64,000 nucleotides of DNA from an uncultured Kiritimatiellota bacterium (GCA_934667425.1 CAKULV010000001.1:62001-126000); one strand, 5' to 3'. Positions 1-9,434 are shown, counted from the stretch's first letter. A program made the numbers and translations. Notes: generated from the sequence alone by a model not told the origin.

Positions 1-2
1 TC

Positions 3-1676
3 GGCTCAAACCTCGTAGGGATAGAGGCGGCGGCGAACGGCTGGTTCGGGAAGGGCGCGAAGGAGCTTGGCTTGGGCGAGGCGGCGTGTCTCGCCGGCAT
101 GGTGCAGGCGCCGTCGCGGTTCCGTCCAGACCGGTCCATTGACGCCGCGCTCCGCCGTCGGGCATACGTCCTGGAGCGGATGCGGGCGCTTGGCTACATA
201 ACGGAGGAGCAGCGACAGGCGGCGGAGACCGTCCGCCCGGTCGTGTGCCGCGCGCCTCGTCCGTTCCGCCATCCGTTCTTCTGCGACTGGGCCATGGCGC
301 AGGCGTGCGGCGGCGGCGCGCCTGCGCGGCTCGGAGGAGATCTCGTGACTACGCTTGACGCCGACGTGCAAGGCCTGTGCGATCGGACGGTTGCGGAGGC
401 GGCGCGTGCCGGCGGTTATTCGTCCGCCGCGGTAGTCATGCGCGTCTTGGACGGAGCCGTGCTGGCGCTTGCCTGCAGCGGGGACTATTTCGACAGGGAC
501 GGCGGCCAGGTGAATACGGCCCTTGCGCCGCGTCCGGCGGGATCGACGCTTAAGACGATGTTGACGGCGCTCGCGTTCGATAGGGGCCTCGCGACGCCGG
601 AGGAGCGCTTGCGCGATGAGCCGTGCTCGTATGCCGGGTACCGTCCGGCGAACTTCGATGCGCACCATCGCGGTCGCGTCACGGTGCAGGATGCGCTCGT
701 GCTGTCGCTCAACATCCCGTTCGTGCAGCTTCTCTCCCGTGTCGGCGTCTCCGAGTTCGGCACGACGCTGCGCGCGCTTGGGTTCCGCCACCTAACTGCC
801 GGCGACGAGACTTTTGGCCTCGGCATGGCGATCGGGAACGTCGAGGTGAGCCTTCTTGAGCTTGTCGCGGCGTCTGCGGCGCTTGCGCGTGGAGGGGTGT
901 ATCTTCCCCCGAAAGCGTTTGCGGACGCGAACGGCAAAGGGGTGCGTGTGTTCTCGGAAGGGGCGTCGTTTCTCGTCTCGGACATTCTCTCGGGGACGGC
1001 ACGAAGCCATGCGGCGTTAGGGCATGTGGCGGATGTCGAGACTGCGCGTTTTGCGTGGAAGACCGGCACAAGCGCGGCGCATCGCGACGCCTGGACGGTC
1101 GCCTGGAATCCCGAGTATGCCGTAGGCGTGTGGTGCGGGCACAAGTCGGGCGGTTTCGGCGACACGAGACTTGTCGGCGCGAAGGCGAGCGCGCCTGTCT
1201 GCTGGCAGATCGCCCGGTCCCTTTATCCGCGAAACGACGCCCCGTGGTTCCAGGAGCCGGAGGATGTCGCAAGGCGGAAGATATGCGCAAGCACTGGACT
1301 TCCGGCGACGGCGGAATGCCGCAAGACGGAGACTGGCAGGGCTCTCCGCGGCCGCACCCCGTTCCTTCCTTGCGGCGGCGCTGCCGCACACGCGGCTGCC
1401 GCCGACGCCGCTAAGCTTGCGATTGTCCGTCCGGCGGATGGCGCGACGATCCGCTGCGTTCCGGGGATGGGGCAGCAGCGGCTCATCTGCGAGGCTGTTG
1501 GGGGGACGAAGCCCGGGCGGCTCTGGTGGCTCCTTGACGGCATCCCCGTCGGCGAATCCGCCGTTGGCGCGCCATTCGCGGTTGAACTCTCTGTGGGTGG
1601 CCATACGATCACCTGCACAACGGCAGAAGGCGTCGCGGCATCCGTTGGCATCACCGTTGCGCTGGACGGAATGTGA
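3..1676 (+). CDS. pbpC: Penicillin-binding protein 1C, C-terminal part (5' end outside window)
   Basis: Bifunctional peptidoglycan synthase of the PBP1C type, acting at the periplasmic face of the inner membrane. The open frame runs from the left edge, so the N-terminal anchor and most of the glycosyltransferase domain are missing. What remains starts in the end of the glycosyltransferase domain (an EAA..GWFGK..ELGL.EAA.LAGM block). The transpeptidase domain follows with all three motifs: STLK (SxxK serine), SLN, and KTGTS. The last ~90 residues fit the BiPBP_C domain that marks PBP1C. Family assignment is by motifs; the order of domains is directly visible. LpoB-type activators occur later in the window, but they are known partners of PBP1B, so a direct link is only a guess. 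Confidence 0.9.
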   Translation, partial: GSNLVGIEAAANGWFGKGAKELGLGEAACLAGMVQAPSRFRPDRSIDAALRRRAYVLERMRALGYITEEQRQAAETVRPVVCRAPRPFRHPFFCDWAMAQACGGGAPARLGGDLVTTLDADVQGLCDRTVAEAARAGGYSSAAVVMRVLDGAVLALACSGDYFDRDGGQVNTALAPRPAGSTLKTMLTALAFDRGLATPEERLRDEPCSYAGYRPANFDAHHRGRVTVQDALVLSLNIPFVQLLSRVGVSEFGTTLRALGFRHLTAGDETFGLGMAIGNVEVSLLELVAASAALARGGVYLPPKAFADANGKGVRVFSEGASFLVSDILSGTARSHAALGHVADVETARFAWKTGTSAAHRDAWTVAWNPEYAVGVWCGHKSGGFGDTRLVGAKASAPVCWQIARSLYPRNDAPWFQEPEDVARRKICASTGLPATAECRKTETGRALRGRTPFLPCGGAAAHAAAADAAKLAIVRPADGATIRCVPGMGQQRLICEAVGGTKPGRLWWLLDGIPVGESAVGAPFAVELSVGGHTITCTTAEGVAASVGITVALDGM

Positions 1677-1682
1677 TACAGG

Positions 1683-1713
1683 GCTTTCCCCGCTTCCCGT
1701 CTGCGCGGGGAAG
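1683..1713 (+). terminator. GC-rich hairpin after pbpC
   Basis: A strong inverted repeat (CCCCGC pairing with GCGGGG, extended by flanking pairs) lies a few bases after the pbpC stop codon. There is no T-run behind it, so it may be a Rho-assisted or weak terminator, or only an mRNA-stabilising hairpin. Confidence 0.4.
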
Positions 1714-1779
1714 CTGGCGCTTTCGCTTGCAAGGCTAAACGGGCGGGCCTCTCCGTCGCCCCTGCCCACTTGCTTTTCG

Positions 1780-1921
1780 ATCGACAAAAAACATACATGC
1801 GGATTTGACAGGAGAAAAAAAAAACAAATATAATTGCCGCCGTTTCTAACCAAACCATCCAAACCATAGGAGGAGGGAAAACATGGCGCACCAATCTGGA
1901 GAAGCGTTCGACGGAAAGCCG
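1780..1921 (+). repeat. Promoter-leader cassette, copy 1
   Basis: About 142 bases almost identical to 9435-9577. The shared stretch starts before the promoter, includes the -35/-10 boxes, an A-tract spacer and a strong Shine-Dalgarno, and continues through the ATG and about 13 codons (MAHQSG.AFDGKP). Differences are a handful of substitutions plus one A in the A-tract. After the shared part, copy 2 enters a group II intron domain V-like sequence; copy 1 keeps only a scrambled relative of it. Confidence 0.9.
1805..1834 (+). promoter_or_regulatory. Promoter of the 1883 gene
   Basis: Perfect consensus boxes TTGACA (1805-1810) and TATAAT (1829-1834) separated by 18 bases that include a run of ten A. 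The Shine-Dalgarno AGGAGGG follows just before the ATG at 1883. The same boxes occur in copy 2 at 9460-9490. Confidence 0.85.
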
Positions 1922-4918
1922 CGTGCGGCAGGTCGGCACGCATGCGGGGCATCAGGTCTGCTGTCGGCCGCAGCGTCACTTGCGTTGACTGTTCAAGCCT
2001 TCGCCGGCACGACGTTTGTCTGGACAGGAGGATCGGGAAAATGGTCCGAGGTAGTGAACTGGAAAGTGAACGGCACAGTGGCGGCGCGCGCGCCGGGATG
2101 CGTCGCCGACATCGCCGATGACGATGTGATTTTCGATCCGTCCGAGGACGCGACGGTCGAGATCGACCGCGACATCACGCTTTACAAGATGGGCACGGCA
2201 TTACGCGAAGGGAGCGAGGTGCCGCCTGTGTTGACCTTGACCGGCCCTCACAAGATCACGCTTACGGCCAGCGAGAATTCGTATGCCGAGCGCCCGCGCT
2301 TTCTCAAGGGGCTGGACGTGCGCTTTCGGGACATTGAGCTTGAGGCGAACTATCTCGACGTGAACGGCCTCGTGCGCTTTGAAAGAGGGGCGTCCATCGT
2401 CGTGCGCGAGACTATATACATCTTTGGCGTGGGCGGAAAGATCGTCTGTGAGGATGGCTGCTGCCTGCAGACCCCGGCGATAGACGGGCAGGTCGCCAAT
2501 GCGCTTGTCGTCTTCAACGGCGGAGAGATGACGGGGCTCGACGGCGGGACGAGCGCTGTATACCTCCGCGAGGGCGGCAGTTGCCTGACCGTCAGCGGCG
2601 GATACCTCAAGGCGCGTCCGAGCATTTACAAAGACAGCCGGTTCAACCTCTGCGGCGGCGTCGTAGATGCGTCGGAGTCGTTGGCGAGGCCGACTTTTGA
2701 CGCAGAGGCCACGGTCTCGTTTGTTGGCGGCACGCTGCGGACTAAGCATGCCATCCCGACGGATGACGTGCGCTGTCTTGGCGGGCATGGGACGGTGCTA
2801 GACTGCCTGCTTGCCGGCAGCGACGATGCCGTATCGTTCACGAAAAAGGGCGCAGCGGCAGATTTCGGCGGCATCCTGTACCTGACAAACAGCTCTGCGG
2901 CTAAAGTGCGTTTTAGCGCCGACACGATGGTGACGGGGCGGGGGAAGGCCTACGGTGGGTCCGTCTTTGTGAACAATGAATGCACGGTCCACTGGGATCT
3001 CGACACGCTGGCACCCGCCGGACAGGTCTATTTGGGCACCTTGGCCAAATGCGTCTTCGGCGATGACCTGCTTATTCGCGCCCATGGCAACGACTGGGCT
3101 CTCTTCAAGAACACCTCTACGTTCGAGATCGGCGGGAAGGTCAGGATCGACACGCTCGACTGCAAAGACCTCTCAACGCCGCGGACGATTACGATTCTTC
3201 AGGGGCTACCGCGTCCCGGCACGTCCATAGAGGTGACGGGTGGAGGCACGTTCGTCTGGAAGCAGAATGACGTTGTCCGGCCGATTGGAGACGTGATTGT
3301 GCGCCAAGGCTCGACGCTGCGCCTTGCAGGCCCCCTCTCGGCGGCCAGCCTGACATTGGAGGCTAATGCCAATGTCGTGATGGACAGTACTCTCGCCGAC
3401 GCCAACCGTCTGCCGTACATAGAGGCGCGGATGTTTACGATTGAACCGACGGCGACGATCTCCTACACGCTGCCGGAGAGCCCCGTCGACGTCGCCTATC
3501 CGCTCGTCTCGCGGCCCGACGGCGGCGATGTGTCGTCCATTGCCGAGAAGATCGCCATCAACGGAAACGACGGGGGAACTTATCGGGTTTATGTCGTCAG
3601 CGGTGGTGATGACGAGACGCCGCGTTACGCGGCCTTCTTGTGGAACGGAGTTCAGCCTGCGCGGACATTTACGCCCGGCGCCAATCAGTATCTCTGGACG
3701 GGCGAGTCGACGGTTGACGACAAATGGTCAACGAAGGATAATTGGTACGGCGGGAGTGTGCCGGAACATTCTGCGAATGCCCAGGTCTACATTGGCGGCA
3801 TGGCGCGCCAGACGGTGTCCTGGAACTGCTACACGGGGTATCGGACGACAAAGTGGACGTTCCTCCCGACGTGCGGTCCTCTGGCGATCAAGGACGGCCT
3901 GGTCAACACGATTGCCTGGGGCGGCGGCGCGAGCCCCAACTTCATTTCCGCATCGCGCTTCCCCGTTCTCTTCAAGGACGGACTGAAGACGATGCAGAGC
4001 AAGATCTCCATTGTCGCGTCGAATTCGCACGTCACGGTGCTGGGCCCCGTGACACCGGCGAGTTCGCTTTACGTGAAAGGCGACATCCGCTTTGGTGGCG
4101 AGGTCACAGTTCCCGGCGAGTTGAATTTCTACGAGGCCATGGTCGGCGGGCGCGAGACGCGCATGGAGGTGCTGCCGGGCGGCAGCGTGACGGTTAAGGC
4201 CAATGCCGAGCCATACACGGCCCTTGCCTCCCTCGCTGTCGATGAGAACGCCAAGTTGCGCTTCGAGGACGGCGACAGTGCGGTCTACGGGTGGAATGCG
4301 CCGTCGTGGACGCCGGAGCGCGTGCATGCGGTTGACGGCGAGATGATGGTGATGTGTCCTCTGACGGGCGGACGCATCCAGCGCTATCGCGGCACAGGCA
4401 GGCTGCATGTCGAGACGACGAAGTCTTATGCGTCGGGCGACTGCGAGGTGAATCTGGGCGGCGGCATTTCGTTTACGTCCGGAGGTTTCAGGACCGTCAC
4501 GGCGGACGCTCCCGGACACGCCGTTCGCCTTGCGGTTGACACCGAGGCGACGCTGCGGGCAGACAAGCCCTGGACATACGGCCCGGAAACAGGCGTCGAG
4601 ACGACCACGACTATCGAGGCGCGCGCGCTGCGCGTCCTTGGCGGAGCGACGCTTACGATCGACACGCCGACGCACGCGATCACCCTCGCGGACCCGATTC
4701 GAGGCGCCGGCACGCTGAAGTTTGCCCGTGGCGCACGGCTTGTTCTGGACGCGCGGCTGCCGAAGCGTGGCCGGTGGACGGAAATTGCCACTGTCGGCGC
4801 GGTCGTGGGCGAACCCGTGCTGGAAGGCGTAAACCGCTTCGCCCGCGAGGAGAACGCGGACGGCACGGTCACATACCTGGCGCAGCACATGTCGGGCACA
4901 ATCGTCGTCTTTCGGTAG
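1883..4918 (+). CDS. Large secreted beta-strand-rich protein
   Basis: 1011 residues. Start chosen at 1883 because a strong Shine-Dalgarno sits 6-7 bases upstream. The first ~14 residues come from the duplicated cassette; a hydrophobic segment then ends in QAFA|G, a credible signal peptidase site, so the signal peptide has an unusually long polar front. The mature part is rich in Gly, Thr and Asp with many short beta-strand repeats, as in secreted beta-helix or autotransporter-like passengers. Two WTG..(G/D)KWS..NW motifs (near residues 45-60 and 600-620) mark two related modules. No catalytic motif seen. The C-terminus SGTIVVFR resembles RGTLMVIR of the 10784 protein. Function unknown; location next to glycosidases suggests surface binding of polysaccharide. 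Confidence 0.75.
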   Translation: MAHQSGEAFDGKPRAAGRHACGASGLLSAAASLALTVQAFAGTTFVWTGGSGKWSEVVNWKVNGTVAARAPGCVADIADDDVIFDPSEDATVEIDRDITLYKMGTALREGSEVPPVLTLTGPHKITLTASENSYAERPRFLKGLDVRFRDIELEANYLDVNGLVRFERGASIVVRETIYIFGVGGKIVCEDGCCLQTPAIDGQVANALVVFNGGEMTGLDGGTSAVYLREGGSCLTVSGGYLKARPSIYKDSRFNLCGGVVDASESLARPTFDAEATVSFVGGTLRTKHAIPTDDVRCLGGHGTVLDCLLAGSDDAVSFTKKGAAADFGGILYLTNSSAAKVRFSADTMVTGRGKAYGGSVFVNNECTVHWDLDTLAPAGQVYLGTLAKCVFGDDLLIRAHGNDWALFKNTSTFEIGGKVRIDTLDCKDLSTPRTITILQGLPRPGTSIEVTGGGTFVWKQNDVVRPIGDVIVRQGSTLRLAGPLSAASLTLEANANVVMDSTLADANRLPYIEARMFTIEPTATISYTLPESPVDVAYPLVSRPDGGDVSSIAEKIAINGNDGGTYRVYVVSGGDDETPRYAAFLWNGVQPARTFTPGANQYLWTGESTVDDKWSTKDNWYGGSVPEHSANAQVYIGGMARQTVSWNCYTGYRTTKWTFLPTCGPLAIKDGLVNTIAWGGGASPNFISASRFPVLFKDGLKTMQSKISIVASNSHVTVLGPVTPASSLYVKGDIRFGGEVTVPGELNFYEAMVGGRETRMEVLPGGSVTVKANAEPYTALASLAVDENAKLRFEDGDSAVYGWNAPSWTPERVHAVDGEMMVMCPLTGGRIQRYRGTGRLHVETTKSYASGDCEVNLGGGISFTSGGFRTVTADAPGHAVRLAVDTEATLRADKPWTYGPETGVETTTTIEARALRVLGGATLTIDTPTHAITLADPIRGAGTLKFARGARLVLDARLPKRGRWTEIATVGAVVGEPVLEGVNRFAREENADGTVTYLAQHMSGTIVVFR

Positions 4919-4953
4919 ACCTGTCTCTGAAACATGCAAGGAGGGCACAGACG

Positions 4954-7900
4954 ATGTCTTCGCATCTTTTGCTGTCGGCGGGGATCGCACTTGCCGTCTT
5001 CTCCGGTTTGGCCGAGTCGTTGGACCTGGACTTCACCAGTGGCGTGCCGACAGGCGGGAAGGTGCGTGATGGCGCACGCGTGACCGCCGAGGGGCTCGTT
5101 GCGGCCGATGTGACGAACCGTCTTGCGGCCGGTGGCTTTCAGCTGGACCACGCCGTTGACTATCCCGAGGCGTTTCGCTTCGAGGCCGAGCTGACGGCGG
5201 GCGGGCTGACTGACCCCGCGACCGGAACGACGTGTACCTGGCACGAGTCGCTTCTCTATGACGACATGGGCTCTGTCATGGGCGCCGACGCCCCGAAGCG
5301 GGGCCTGCGCGTGGCGATCACCGAGTACAAGGGCAGTTGGACGCCCACCGTCTATCTCGGGTACGGCGACGAACTTGTCGCCCTGAAGGGCCCGGGCAGT
5401 CTCATCCCGCTCGGGACGGCAGTGCGCTTCGTCCTGACCTACGACGCCAACCGGCATGTCCGGATCGAGTTCGCTGGCAAGGCCAAGGACTGTCTGATCG
5501 AGCGTACGGGGCGGATCGCGCGCGGCGAGAAGTTCAAGACTGTAGTCGGCGATCGGACGTGCGCGTACCACTTTCCGCTTGACGGCGTTCTACGGCGCGT
5601 CCGGCTATTGCCGCTCAGGCGACAATTGTTCGACGTGCGCTTCGTCTCTCGCGCGGCATTCCTTCGCGGTGAACGTGGGGCGACGTGCCGTCTGGCGGCG
5701 GAGAGTTTCTGCGACGTCGAAACGCGCGGCCTTCGTGCGACGGTGGAGCTTGCGAAGGATGGCAGAGTCCTCTCGTGCGTTTCGGTCGAGATCGGTACGG
5801 TCGCGCCCGGCGGAATCGTGACGTTCGAGCTGCCGGTCGAGACGCGCATGAAGCCCGGTTGGCGCGACATGCGCGTTAAGCTCTCGGGTCTCGACCCGTC
5901 GGGGCGGGAGGTGACGGCCGAGAAGACCCTGCGGACTGGAATCGGTCCGTTACATGCGCCGCGAATGACGGCGCTCATCCAGGACAGCAACGACGACGTC
6001 GAGAACGCCGCAGCGATGGGCTTCACCGGCGGACAGTACGGCGACGCCAGCGACTTCACGGTGAAGAACGACCTGTCTTTGACCAACCGCTACCTGCAGG
6101 CGTTCGGGCAGTCTTTGGACGAGGCTCTTGTCAATGGTATCGGCTTTGGCTTCTCCGGCAAGTTCGACATCGTGTTGCCTGAAGGCGTCTCGCCGGACGA
6201 CTACGCACGACGTGATGCGACGGGTGCCGTCATGCGTGTCAGTAGCCGTCGCGGTCCGTCTGTAAGGCTCGAGTCAGGAGACGAGCGGCTCCTGAAGGCC
6301 CTTGAGCCTTCGTGGAGCGGCTACGGCCGTCTGCTTGCGGCGCATCCGGCCTTCCGGTTCGTGGTGCCCTATTCCGAGCGGCGCGACGGTGCCGAGCCGT
6401 CGTGGGGCGGCGATGCGGTGCGCTACAGGGCCGAGACCGGGCGCGAGATGCCCAAGGATATCCCCGGACGGACGATGGGCTGGGCGGAGGCGCGGCGGCG
6501 TTATCCTGACGGCGTTGTGCCGGAGGACGATCCGATCCTCGCCTATTATCGCTGGTTCTGGCGCGATGGCGATGGATGGCCGCGTTATGTGGGCGCGGCG
6601 GCGCGGGCGTTCCGAAAAGGCGCGGCGGGGAAAGGTGACTTCACGACGTTCTGGGATCCGGGCGTGAGATGTCCGCCCCGCTGGGGCTCTGGCGGCACGG
6701 TGGACATGCTCAGCCAGTGGATATATGCCAATCCCGAGCCGATGGCGGCGGCGGGGGCGGCGGAGGAAGTGCTGGCCATGACGGCGGGGCGGATAGGGCA
6801 GAAGGCCATGATCCATACGCAGCTTATGTGCTACCGCCGGCAGGTCGCGCCGGAAAACGTGACACCGGCCAATCTGCCGCCGTGGATGGGGGCGTTCAGG
6901 GACGCGACGTTCCTGGCGATCCCGCCGGACGTGCTGACAGAGGCGTGCTGGTCGATGTTTGCCAAGCCCATGCACGGCTACGGTTTCTATCCGTTCAACT
7001 GTGTGCAGAACAGCGGGAGTTATTGGTATCCGTATTCGTGTCCCGAACTTGGCGGGCGGATGCGCGGCATCCTGAAGGACGTCCTCGCGCCACTCGGGCC
7101 GACGTTGCTGAAGCTTGGCCGCGCGACGCCGGATGTCGCCGTCTTTGAAAGCTTCACCTCGGTCGTGATGGGCGCGCCCTTCGCCATGGGCTGGAACGCG
7201 CCGCCCGTGACATTCTTGCAGCGCGCGCGGCTTGATCCGCAAGTCGTCTATGAGGAAACCATCCTGCGCGACAGGCTCGACGGCGTCAAAGTTGTCTTCG
7301 CGCCGAACTGTCGCTATCTGACGCCGACTCTGATCGTGAAGTTGCGGGAATTTCAGGCGCGTGGCGGCATTCTCGTCGGCGACGGCGAGTTGCTCAAGTC
7401 CCTGAAGGCCGACGTAACAGTTTCGACGGTGCGGTTTGCCGCGCCGCCGAAGGAAGACCAGGTCGCCGGCATCGAGGAGAGCGACCCGGGCGGGAACCCC
7501 ATACTCTCACAGGCCCGTCGCGACACGCGCCAGGCTAAGCTGTCGATGGTCGCGAACGCGGAGCGGCTCCGCCAAGCGCTGAAGGGGCGCTACGAGGCGC
7601 GTTCCGACAGCTCGTCGGCAGACATCGTCGTCTACAATAGGCGCTGGAGGGACGTTGACTATCTTGTCGCAGTCAACGATAACCGCACGTTCGGCGATTA
7701 CGTCGGCCAATGGGGGAGGATGATGGAGAAGGGGCTGCCGACCGAGGGGTCGGTGACGATGCGAGATGCGCAGGGGCGCATCGGCGCAGTCTACGAACTC
7801 TCGCGCGGCGGCCGCGTTTCGTTCGTGCGCGAAGGCGGCATGGTTCGCGTGCCGGTCAGCTTCGATACGTGCGACGGTCGCCTGTTCGCCTTCCTTCATG

Positions 7901-8226
7901 AGCCGATCGCCTCCATCGACGTGAAAGCCGGGCGCAGAGGCGATTGCATTGACGTCCGTCTGACGGTCATGGATGCGTATGGCCGGCCCGTCTCCGTACT
8001 GCTGCCGGTCGAGATCCGCATCTATGACGCTGCGGGCGCGGAGTTGGACGGGGCCGGGTATCTCGCGGCCGAAGGGGGCGTCGCCAGCGTGTCGGTGCCA
8101 TGCAATCTCGACGATGCCCCCGGCGACTACCGCGTTGTCTGCCGCGACCGCGCTTCGCTTATGACGGCGGAGGCGACCGTTCCGGGGCGTTGTCCGGCGC
8201 AGCGTGGCGGGGGGCGCATTCGATGA
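4954..8226 (+). CDS. Secreted GH42-like glycoside hydrolase
   Basis: 1090 residues with a clear signal peptide (MSSHLLLSAGIALAVFSG). The ATG at 4954 has AAGGAGG 9-10 bases upstream and lies 35 bases after the previous stop; longer in-frame starts would overlap the previous gene. An N-terminal beta-sandwich-like region (to about residue 330) precedes a TIM-barrel-like region (about 340-740). Around residues 775-825 a VVFAPN...LREFQARGGILVGDG block resembles the glutamine-amidotransferase-like trimerisation domain of GH42 beta-galactosidases. C-terminal beta-sandwich. Catalytic glutamates were not assigned. Probable role: galactosidase-type cleavage of complex polysaccharide outside the cytoplasm. 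Fold assignment is moderate, exact GH family uncertain. Confidence 0.65.
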   Translation: MSSHLLLSAGIALAVFSGLAESLDLDFTSGVPTGGKVRDGARVTAEGLVAADVTNRLAAGGFQLDHAVDYPEAFRFEAELTAGGLTDPATGTTCTWHESLLYDDMGSVMGADAPKRGLRVAITEYKGSWTPTVYLGYGDELVALKGPGSLIPLGTAVRFVLTYDANRHVRIEFAGKAKDCLIERTGRIARGEKFKTVVGDRTCAYHFPLDGVLRRVRLLPLRRQLFDVRFVSRAAFLRGERGATCRLAAESFCDVETRGLRATVELAKDGRVLSCVSVEIGTVAPGGIVTFELPVETRMKPGWRDMRVKLSGLDPSGREVTAEKTLRTGIGPLHAPRMTALIQDSNDDVENAAAMGFTGGQYGDASDFTVKNDLSLTNRYLQAFGQSLDEALVNGIGFGFSGKFDIVLPEGVSPDDYARRDATGAVMRVSSRRGPSVRLESGDERLLKALEPSWSGYGRLLAAHPAFRFVVPYSERRDGAEPSWGGDAVRYRAETGREMPKDIPGRTMGWAEARRRYPDGVVPEDDPILAYYRWFWRDGDGWPRYVGAAARAFRKGAAGKGDFTTFWDPGVRCPPRWGSGGTVDMLSQWIYANPEPMAAAGAAEEVLAMTAGRIGQKAMIHTQLMCYRRQVAPENVTPANLPPWMGAFRDATFLAIPPDVLTEACWSMFAKPMHGYGFYPFNCVQNSGSYWYPYSCPELGGRMRGILKDVLAPLGPTLLKLGRATPDVAVFESFTSVVMGAPFAMGWNAPPVTFLQRARLDPQVVYEETILRDRLDGVKVVFAPNCRYLTPTLIVKLREFQARGGILVGDGELLKSLKADVTVSTVRFAAPPKEDQVAGIEESDPGGNPILSQARRDTRQAKLSMVANAERLRQALKGRYEARSDSSSADIVVYNRRWRDVDYLVAVNDNRTFGDYVGQWGRMMEKGLPTEGSVTMRDAQGRIGAVYELSRGGRVSFVREGGMVRVPVSFDTCDGRLFAFLHEPIASIDVKAGRRGDCIDVRLTVMDAYGRPVSVLLPVEIRIYDAAGAELDGAGYLAAEGGVASVSVPCNLDDAPGDYRVVCRDRASLMTAEATVPGRCPAQRGGGRIR

Positions 8227-8264
8227 AAAAGCGAGTGGGCAGTGGGCGCAGAACCTCGCCGACG

Positions 8265-8299
8265 CATTTGCGAAGCCGCAAATTTGGTATAATTTGCGG
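8265..8299 (+). promoter_or_regulatory. Promoter with overlapping inverted-repeat operator
   Basis: The -10 box TATAAT (8288-8293) sits inside a perfect 8-bp inverted repeat, CCGCAAAT (8276-8283) and ATTTGCGG (8292-8299), separated by 8 bases. A third half-site, ATTTGCG, lies just upstream (8266-8272). A Shine-Dalgarno follows and the ATG is at 8311. A palindrome straddling the -10 of a toxin-antitoxin-like operon is the usual layout for autorepression (inference). Confidence 0.65.
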
Positions 8300-8310
8300 A
8301 AACGGGAGAA

Positions 8311-8562
8311 ATGTTTGTGACGACAACCGCACGAGAGCCGATCAAGAACGACCGCGAACTTGAGTTCGCTGTGTTTTGCATTGAGAATGTGGCGGAAGCG
8401 CTCGGAAAGCCGTCCGATGCCGTCTATCGTGCGCTCACGGGGCCTGGCGACATCCTGAACCAATACATCGTGCCAAGCTATGATGTGCTTCATACGCAGG
8501 GACGCGAATACATCGTCAATGACATCCGCGAAGTCATGAATGAACGGGGGGTTCGCGTATGA
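8311..8562 (+). CDS. DUF3791-like small protein
   Basis: 83 residues, acidic/helical, with an E.AVFCIE..A..L.....AVYR.L...G...Y..P.YD.LHTQG..Y...DI pattern that matches what I know of DUF3791. First gene of a four-gene operon with 4-base overlaps (8311-9381). DUF3791 proteins usually sit beside a DUF3990 protein, as here, and are thought to be the antitoxin-like or structural partner (inference). Start at 8311 is supported by a GGGAGA Shine-Dalgarno and the promoter just upstream. Confidence 0.65.
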   Translation: MFVTTTAREPIKNDRELEFAVFCIENVAEALGKPSDAVYRALTGPGDILNQYIVPSYDVLHTQGREYIVNDIREVMNERGVRV

Positions 8563-9029
8563 CGGTCTGGCATGGTGGAGAAGCTGCTGTTGCCGTGCCG
8601 GATTTGACGCATTCGCGCAAGGCGGTTGATTTTGGGGCGGGATTCTACGTCACGCCGATCCTGCGGCAGGCAGAGCGTTGGTGCGAGAAACGCAAGCGGC
8701 GAACGGGTACTGCGTGTCTGTCTCGTTATGAATACGACGAGGCGGCGGCAGGGCGGCTGAAGATTCTGACATTCGATTCGTATTCCGAGGAGTGGCTTGA
8801 TTTCATCGTTGATTGCCGTGCCGAGGCGGACGTCTCAGATTGGGACATTGTGGTTGGCGGCGTAGCGAACGACAGGGTCTTCGATACGCTGGAGGCGTTC
8901 TTCGACGGCTTTGCGTCCAAGGAACAGACGATTGATCGCTTGCGTCTGCAGTCGCCAAACCTTCAAATCTGTCTTCGCACGCAGACCGCGTTGTCCGTAT
9001 TGAAGTTCATCGGGAGCGAAGCGCGATGA
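8559..9029 (+). CDS. DUF3990-like protein, putative ADP-ribosyltransferase-type toxin
   Basis: 156 residues. The start overlaps the upstream stop by four bases (ATGA), indicating translational coupling. The N-terminus W.HGG......PDL...R...DFG.GFYVT......A..WC reproduces the DUF3990 signature; the H-G pair and the DFG.GFYVT strand are typical of ADP-ribosyltransferase-fold toxins (family knowledge; fold is inference). No signal peptide, so cytoplasmic. Flanked on both sides by DUF3791-like genes. Likely the toxin of a toxin-antitoxin-like module; the modified target is unknown. Confidence 0.65.
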   Translation: MTVWHGGEAAVAVPDLTHSRKAVDFGAGFYVTPILRQAERWCEKRKRRTGTACLSRYEYDEAAAGRLKILTFDSYSEEWLDFIVDCRAEADVSDWDIVVGGVANDRVFDTLEAFFDGFASKEQTIDRLRLQSPNLQICLRTQTALSVLKFIGSEAR

Positions 9030-9226
9030 CGGCGAACAAGAACCTGTTGCGCATGAAGTTTGCGCATGTGGTGGAGGCGTATGCGAAACGCACGGGCTGT
9101 ACGCTTGACGAGGCTCTTAAGGCGTTCTATGGCTCGCAGACCTACGCCCTGATGCGCGATGGCGTCGCCGATATGCACTGCATGAGCATACCCTACCTTG
9201 TGGACGAGATTGTAAGCGAACGATGA
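9026..9226 (+). CDS. Second DUF3791-like small protein
   Basis: 66 residues, again overlapping the previous stop by four bases. The central A..TGC.LDEAL..FYGS.TY.LM.DGVADMHCMS..YL.DEI pattern is the classical DUF3791 arrangement. It resembles the 8311 product in position and size but not closely in sequence, so the toxin-like gene is bracketed by two small partners. Confidence 0.6.
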   Translation: MTANKNLLRMKFAHVVEAYAKRTGCTLDEALKAFYGSQTYALMRDGVADMHCMSIPYLVDEIVSER

Positions 9227-9381
9227 CGGTTGCTTGGCGGCGGCGTGTCGGCTCCTATGACGTGAAGTTGCCAGCCGACGCTCCGCGCGAAGATGGATAC
9301 GCCCTCGAACTTGTCGCGCCAGGACTTGTCAATGCTGGACTGGAAAAGGAGTACATGTCGTTTCATGGCATGGTGGTATAG
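9223..9381 (+). CDS. Small hypothetical protein (52 aa)
   Basis: The ATG overlaps the stop of the upstream gene (ATGA), and codon use matches its neighbours, so it is probably the fourth cistron of the DUF3791/DUF3990 operon. Sequence starts MTVAWRRRVGSYDVKLPADA and ends in GLVNAGLEKEYMSFHGMVV. No domain recognised; could be a real small subunit or the tail of a truncated gene. Confidence 0.45.
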   Translation: MTVAWRRRVGSYDVKLPADAPREDGYALELVAPGLVNAGLEKEYMSFHGMVV

Positions 9382-9434
9382 CAAAACCAGACTGCCGGAT
9401 CGGTTGTTTTTCTGTTGCCTGATCGGTTGGTTCC

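Noticed and set aside
4774..4953. Earlier in-frame start for the GH42-like gene
   Set aside because: It would overlap the end of the previous gene by 145 bases and put 60 unrelated residues before the signal peptide; the ATG at 4954 has the ribosome site.
9384..9432. Possible terminator with repeated GATCGGTTG after the small operon
   Set aside because: The two GATCGGTTG units are direct, not inverted, repeats, so no hairpin forms; regarded as plain intergenic DNA before the cassette.
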